Assembly: GCA_026545225.1 (NCBI GenBank)
Contig: CM048853.1
Span: forward strand, 49,091,755 to 49,155,754
Length of the DNA stretch: 64,000 bases
Source of the DNA: Cornus controversa
Taxonomy: Eukaryota; Streptophyta; Magnoliopsida; Cornales; Cornaceae
Direction: 5' to 3'
Part shown: positions 60,101 through 64,000 of the stretch, in pieces
Numbering within the stretch: the first letter of the stretch is position 1
Layout of the letters: the number at the start of each line of letters is the position of its first letter
Notes under the pieces: generated by a model
The model's input: the letters and a program-made list of their open reading frames with translations, nothing else
Database searches by the model: none
Told to the model about the DNA's origin: nothing
Program-made: the position numbers and the translations under genes

Positions 60101-63088
60101 TGACAAAGTGACATACTCCATATAAAGGAGAGGCTAGAAGAAAGAAAAAACTAAAATTATTTCAAGTGAAATTGTTTTCTGCCTAGAAAACTTGAATGAC
60201 CAATCTGCGAAGATGGTCAAAGTCTTTTATATGGTTGCATAAACCTTTAGTTTGATTGTTCTTTCCAGTTATAGTGTTTTCCATGCCAAGAGAAATCATA
60301 TTTCGAGTGTCTAAAATTTGTTAATCACATGCTGGCGAGTGTCGATGAAGTGCCTGCTTAAAATTAAAAATTTTATTCTTAGATCATGAACAAGTCACTA
60401 TCCAAGCAACCTGAGAAGTGTCGATGTTCAACACCTTCTAGGCATGCACATGGTTCCTCTTTAAAAGTGTCCATGCTTCTAAGGTTGAAACTATATGTAG
60501 TACAAATCATAAGTTAGGATCACCTCAAAACAATTTGTGCCAAAGAATGTAGAAAGAAGAAAATGTGGTAATTGTTTATACTAACCTGCATTTTATATTA
60601 TTATCCCCACAAAAGCCTTGAACAATCTTTCAGTAATAGTTGCATTAAACTTTGGCTCCACAGTAGGACAAGCTTTTTATCTTTGATAGTACAATATCTC
60701 TAACAAGTTTGAATGAATAGTATTTCATAAAGCATAAATAAAATGAAAGAACAACTGAAACAAAAAAAGATTTTTACATCAATGATAAGTGTGCACAGGT
60801 TAGAATGAAAGATTCTTGTTTCTAGTCCTACTGTTTCCAATGGCTCTTGTTTCTATTACGACAAGTGACTACAACCAGCCTATCAAATGTTGAGCCCCAA
60901 GGCCGCAACAGAGGATTTGATTTTGGGAATTAAAAAGAGAATCATCGATAACTAGGTGATTCTCATACATGCACAAAGAAAGTCGGTCAAAATCAATGCT
61001 GTAAAATGTAGCAGCGTTACTCTTAGATAGTATGGAATTTATATATACATTAAAGTATGTTAATTTAGCTAGATTATATTTTGGCCTGCGTTATTCTTCT
61101 TTTTGTTTAATTTTTTTTTATTTTCTGCGGGCCCAGACCTAACTGATCATTGATTGAGTCCAAAAGTTTAACTCAGACCTGAATAACTAGAAGCTGTTGA
61201 CTGAGGAATAAAAAGTCAGTTTATTTTTCTAGAAACAGAAGATAAAAACGATTACCTTGTCCAGAAAATCATTTGAAGTTCCAACAGCATCAAGGTGAGA
61301 GTTGACGAATTCTGAAGTATCCCCAACCATATCCAAATCTGTCTGTGAAAGCCAACAAACAAGTAAATGCTTTCTTCATTGAACTCATTTAAATGAAAAA
61401 TAAGACTATGACTGGGACAATTTGACAGCATATGTTATCCCATAAAACACATATTAAATAACTTACACCATTCATCAACAGTTAATACCTTCTTCTCTAA
61501 GGTCTTACTTTCACTTCCAGCATATTCTCTGTGATTCATGCTTGCCTGTTCATTCTGTTGAGGATGAGAAGTGGGATGATTTATTTTCTCATAAGCTGGG
61601 GTAAGTGACTGGTCTGGATACAGCATATGTTCTGTTTTATCTGTTTTAATTTCAAAATTCTTGGTTTTGCTGTTCAATGCTCCTAACCCCAAATTTGGAG
61701 AGTCCATAGACAAGGGAAAAGACTTCTCTGGGGTATTAGTTACATCTTTGGATGAAGACCATAGCTCATCTGCATTAGCAAGGCTTACATGTCCAAACAT
61801 TGAGTCATCGTTGCTGCAAAATATCACTTGTGAGGATATTGCGTCAGATAGGTGCTGGTAGAACTGTTACATTAGTCACAAATGGGATTTAAAAATTAAA
61901 TGGATTGAAATAACTAAAACTAAATTTTCGGAGACATTTCTATAATATTATTTAAATAATATAATGGAGTTTTATTTCTTGCTGAATACTTATTGGTATT
62001 GAATGGTAATATGCACCGAAGCAAACAATCATACAGCCCACGTTGTTCAACTGAAATAGATACAATAGTTCTATCAAAATTGAAAGAGTAGAATGATGCA
62101 AACCTTTTTCAGAACTGAGATTATCTTAACTTTTGGTTTTTTTGTCTAAAACCTCTATGCAGAAGGCGCTGTTATAAGTCTAATAATTACCTTCCAAGAT
62201 AAAAAATAATTAAAAAATCACACCATAAGATATTTAAAATGTTGTTCATGTTTCAGCAGCTTCCAATCTTTCAAGGGTGACAAAGATCATATTCAAACAA
62301 AAGATCATTCTTTAAGCAGAAGGTGGAACCAATAGCCTGTTTGAGGAAGAAAAAATTATATAGTTTCCCTAAATCATGTTTGCAGGATTTGCCTTATGTT
62401 TGGGAGAGTATAATGATGTACACTGTTGCATCAAGAAAGAATACAAGGGTTCCAAATCAGAATATCGACATCGTGATGTTTCATAAGGTGAACCGAGAAG
62501 ATATGGAGACTAAAATTACCTGAAAATTCTATCAAGATCATCAAAGCTTCCAATATTAGCCCAGCCATAGTCAACAAAATCACCTTGCTCTCTATCTTCA
62601 TGTTGATTTTGGAATATCTCAGAATCACTATCTGCTAGAGCTACCTTGTCTGTCAAAAAAAAAATTTGCACAATCAGAACTGATAAAGTTAAGTTAGACT
62701 TTCTTTTTTTCTCTTAACGGATGTGTGCACCACCTCTTGAGGAATCATATTTGGCAATTTCAGTTACATTGTTAGATACTTCAGCATCCAAGGAATCCTT
62801 ATCAGTTTTGGCAGCATTTGATAAAGATAAAGCAGGCCATGAGTCAATGCCAAATCCTTCTGGAAGAAGTCCTTCATTTGTGTCACATTGGGAATTGCTC
62901 TCCCGTTTAACCCCATGAAATTCAGTTTTAGCAATAGGTTTCTTCTGCTCAGCTGGTCTAACGCTAGCAGCTTCCTGATTCACTTCCGTCTTAATTCGAT
63001 CTCCACATAAACCTGGAGGTTTCTCTTCATTGCCCTTGGGATAAGGCACAATATGATCATCACTCTCACCCCATATTATATTTTCTAG
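50301..63088 (-). CDS. LNK2: Clock coactivator LNK2 (5' end beyond the window)
   Basis: Night light-inducible and clock-regulated protein. LNKs are plant nuclear coactivators that bind REVEILLE MYB factors and raise evening clock genes such as PRR5 and TOC1. Seven minus-strand exons are readable: 63088-62731, 62649-62520, 61813-61467, 61338-61256, 54486-53758, 53671-53520 and 50646-50301, totalling 2145 nt, all in frame. Family marks in order are LENIIWGESDDHIVPYP, GDFVDYGWANIGSFDDLDRI, ADELWSSSKDV, MTPQEKIEKLRRRQQMRAML with a glutamine run (about 54014-54076), LDIRIRLCIRDSLFRLAQSA (53612-53671) and IDRSIAHLLFHRPLD near the end. The first visible exon starts at a codon boundary, and the family's short first exon (MFDWND type) was not found up to base 64000. 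Donor choice at 62731 is ambiguous by one codon. No known domain or DNA-binding fold. The 6.8-kb and 2.9-kb introns are swollen by repeats. Confidence 0.93.
50647..53519 (-). other. Last intron of LNK2 (2.9 kb)
   Basis: It contains a (TA)n tract (about 51089-51112) and two distantly similar segments (about 51480-51720 and 52000-52130) that look like retroelement debris. Several short minus-strand ORFs at 52000-52600 have no recognisable family and are not called as genes. Confidence 0.45.
54785..54969. mobile_element. MITE of unresolved class, 185 bp, in LNK2 intron
   Basis: Long inverted termini: GGAGTAGGTATTTGGTAAG at the left and GGAGTAGATATTTGGTGAG inverted at the right, with further matches in GGGCATACCAYGTCATT. 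No transposase. Flanks TTA and TGA do not form a clean duplication, so the class is left open. Confidence 0.7.
55125..55383 (-). mobile_element. Miniature LTR retrotransposon (TRIM/SMART type), 259 bp
   Basis: Two 72-bp direct LTRs (55125-55196 and 55312-55383) start TGTTAAACACC and end CAACA on the plus strand, differing at 3 of 72 positions. Reading the minus strand, the LTR ending TTTAACA is followed at once by TGGTATCAGAGC, the classic primer-binding site for initiator Met-tRNA. The other LTR is preceded by a purine-rich GAGGGGACG (candidate polypurine tract). The internal part is 115 bp and non-coding. Flanking duplication is weak (GTAAT and ATAAC). It lies in the sense direction of LNK2, in its largest intron. 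Confidence 0.85.
56735..57125. repeat. LTR-like fragment in LNK2 intron
   Basis: TTTACGTGGTTTGGCGATAT near CTACGTCCACGGCGAAGATC, followed by a (CT)n leader, resembles the transcribed part of plant Copia LTRs. No partner LTR or coding region was found. Edges are approximate. Confidence 0.35.
57861..58074. mobile_element. Tourist-like MITE (PIF/Harbinger), 214 bp, in LNK2 intron
   Basis: The ends GGCCCTGTTTGG and CCAAACAGGGCC are perfect inverted repeats flanked by TTA on both sides (57858-57860 and 58075-58077), the PIF/Harbinger target duplication. Subterminal parts also pair (AAAAGCCG.. with CGGCTTTT..). Confidence 0.93.
58622..59492 (+). mobile_element. 5'-truncated L1-type LINE with one in-frame stop
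   Basis: It encodes the C-terminal part of ORF2: GDRPLAQLFPSFYRISRNRH, DWEIEDAIRFLESLY, then the zinc-binding reverse-transcriptase module with WKSVWRSKAPPRVAFFCWTS, CCMCKQNEETVDHLLLHCSV and LCVWWCLWRERN. One TGA at 59281-59283 replaces an expected arginine codon (CGA to TGA), after which the frame continues to SYWVQGRACNSVEAMVDFLS. The tail TTTACTTATCAAAAAAAAAAA ends near 59492. It lies in LNK2's large intron, antisense to the gene. It is recent by its good coding state, but dead. Confidence 0.88.
59711..60105 (+). mobile_element. Miniature LTR retrotransposon, 395 bp
   Basis: Two 153-bp direct LTRs (59711-59863 and 59953-60105) start TGTGAYGTCCCACA and share GTTGAGACTTATA and GACACCTCCTAA. 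The right one ends GGTCGTGACA. A perfect 5-bp duplication, AAGTG (59706-59710 and 60106-60110), flanks the element. The internal part is only 89 bp; AAGAGGGGGTGAT just before the right LTR is a candidate polypurine tract, so it lies on the plus strand. No clear tRNA primer site follows the left LTR. The left LTR has a 17-G run (59730-59746). Confidence 0.85.
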
Positions 63089-63215
63089 CTGAAAAGGTTA
63101 ATAAGAGTATCAAATATCGTCAAGACACGAGAGTTGAACACTGCAACACTGTAAACATATGATCAAAGAACAATTACAATTTGGAGTGACACACATGCAT
63201 GGGAGCATGCCTGTT

Positions 63216-63246
<31 letters not shown>

Positions 63247-64000
63247 TGTTAGAGCTTGGTATATACTGTTGGGCCCACTACATAACAACTTAAGCTTTCC
63301 ATAAAATTGGTTTTCTATTAAGATATCTGAGGCAGGTTATAAAAGGTATTAATTATGTGGGTTGCACGTCAAGGCGGTCCAGTCACTCAAAATAACAGTG
63401 ATGGGAACACCATTGAACTCTTTTGAAGTAAAACATAAGAGAGAAGCAAGGAGATAAACTCTATTTCATATATCTTCATAAGAAAATTCTTTGCCATCAG
63501 AAACACCCTAGAATTCTTAAACCCAGATACCCAAAATCCCACCATGAGGTCTCAGGCAAGGAACAACTCAGAAGGGGACCACAATTTTTTTTCTCATGGA
63601 AGTGTAAACTCTAATAACAATCATAGCTTCTAAATCAAACAAATGCTGAACATGATGGTGATAAAATCAATATTAGCTTCCTGACATTTCGTGAATGACG
63701 TTACATTAAAAGAAAACTCAATAATATGCTACTATAGTTTCATGAACAACACCATGCCACAGTAGCTTCAAGAAGAACTAGCTATAATAATGTAAATGAT
63801 AATAAACATAAAACTTTCCCTGATCTAAGCTTTTAATTTTAGAATAATGATCAATCAACTCTAACATAAGATTCAACAAATAACTTAAAAACCCAAACAA
63901 CCAATATGAATGTTTGGAGAACCCAAACGACTATCATGAATGTTTAGAGCTTGATTAAATTGTTGAGCCTGTACAGCTTAATTTTTTGGGCCAATTGGTA
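63089..64000. other. LNK2 intron 1 (partial)
   Basis: AT-rich sequence with (GT)n/(GA)n microsatellites at about 63218-63245. No exon matching the LNK first exon was found on the minus strand, so the intron appears to run past the right edge. Confidence 0.55.

Overview
The window is nuclear DNA of a flowering plant, most likely a eudicot and probably woody. It is AT-rich, its genes are split by GT-AG introns, several proteins are plant-specific, and the spacers hold typical plant transposons. No bacterial, viral or organellar segment was seen. Five protein genes can be read exon by exon.

Left part (1-22 kb). The first 1.5 kb may hold the 5' leader of a gene running left out of the window. 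A hAT-type transposon (3682-4372) lies upstream of the eIF2B beta-subunit gene (4962-15061, +, 9 coding exons, 411 aa). The next gene, on the opposite strand, encodes an F-box protein of the SKIP5 type (21941 down to 18568, 5 exons, 250 aa).

Middle part (22-34 kb). This is a repeat-rich spacer. It holds Mutator-like elements with long inverted arms, and a direct repeat of about 1.5 kb. One repeat copy was hit by two LTR-like insertions and one hAT element. The other copy preserves the empty sites.

Right part (34-64 kb). An RPB5-family RNA polymerase subunit of the plant NRPE5 (Pol V) type lies at 34070-39905 (+, 4 exons, 228 aa). An intronless zinc alcohol dehydrogenase (43479-44609, +, 376 aa) is joined in frame to a Ty1/copia remnant. 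The clock coactivator LNK2 (63088 down to 50301, -) fills the right end. Its first exon lies beyond the window, and one 6.8-kb intron is packed with transposons, including two miniature LTR retrotransposons of 259 and 395 bp.

The order SKIP5 - NRPE5-like - LNK2 matches, from memory, Arabidopsis At3g54480 - At3g54490 - At3g54500. The intronless ADH would then be a lineage-specific insertion into an old block. The genes are otherwise functionally unrelated: translation initiation, ubiquitin ligase adaptor, RNA polymerase subunit, alcohol metabolism and circadian regulation.
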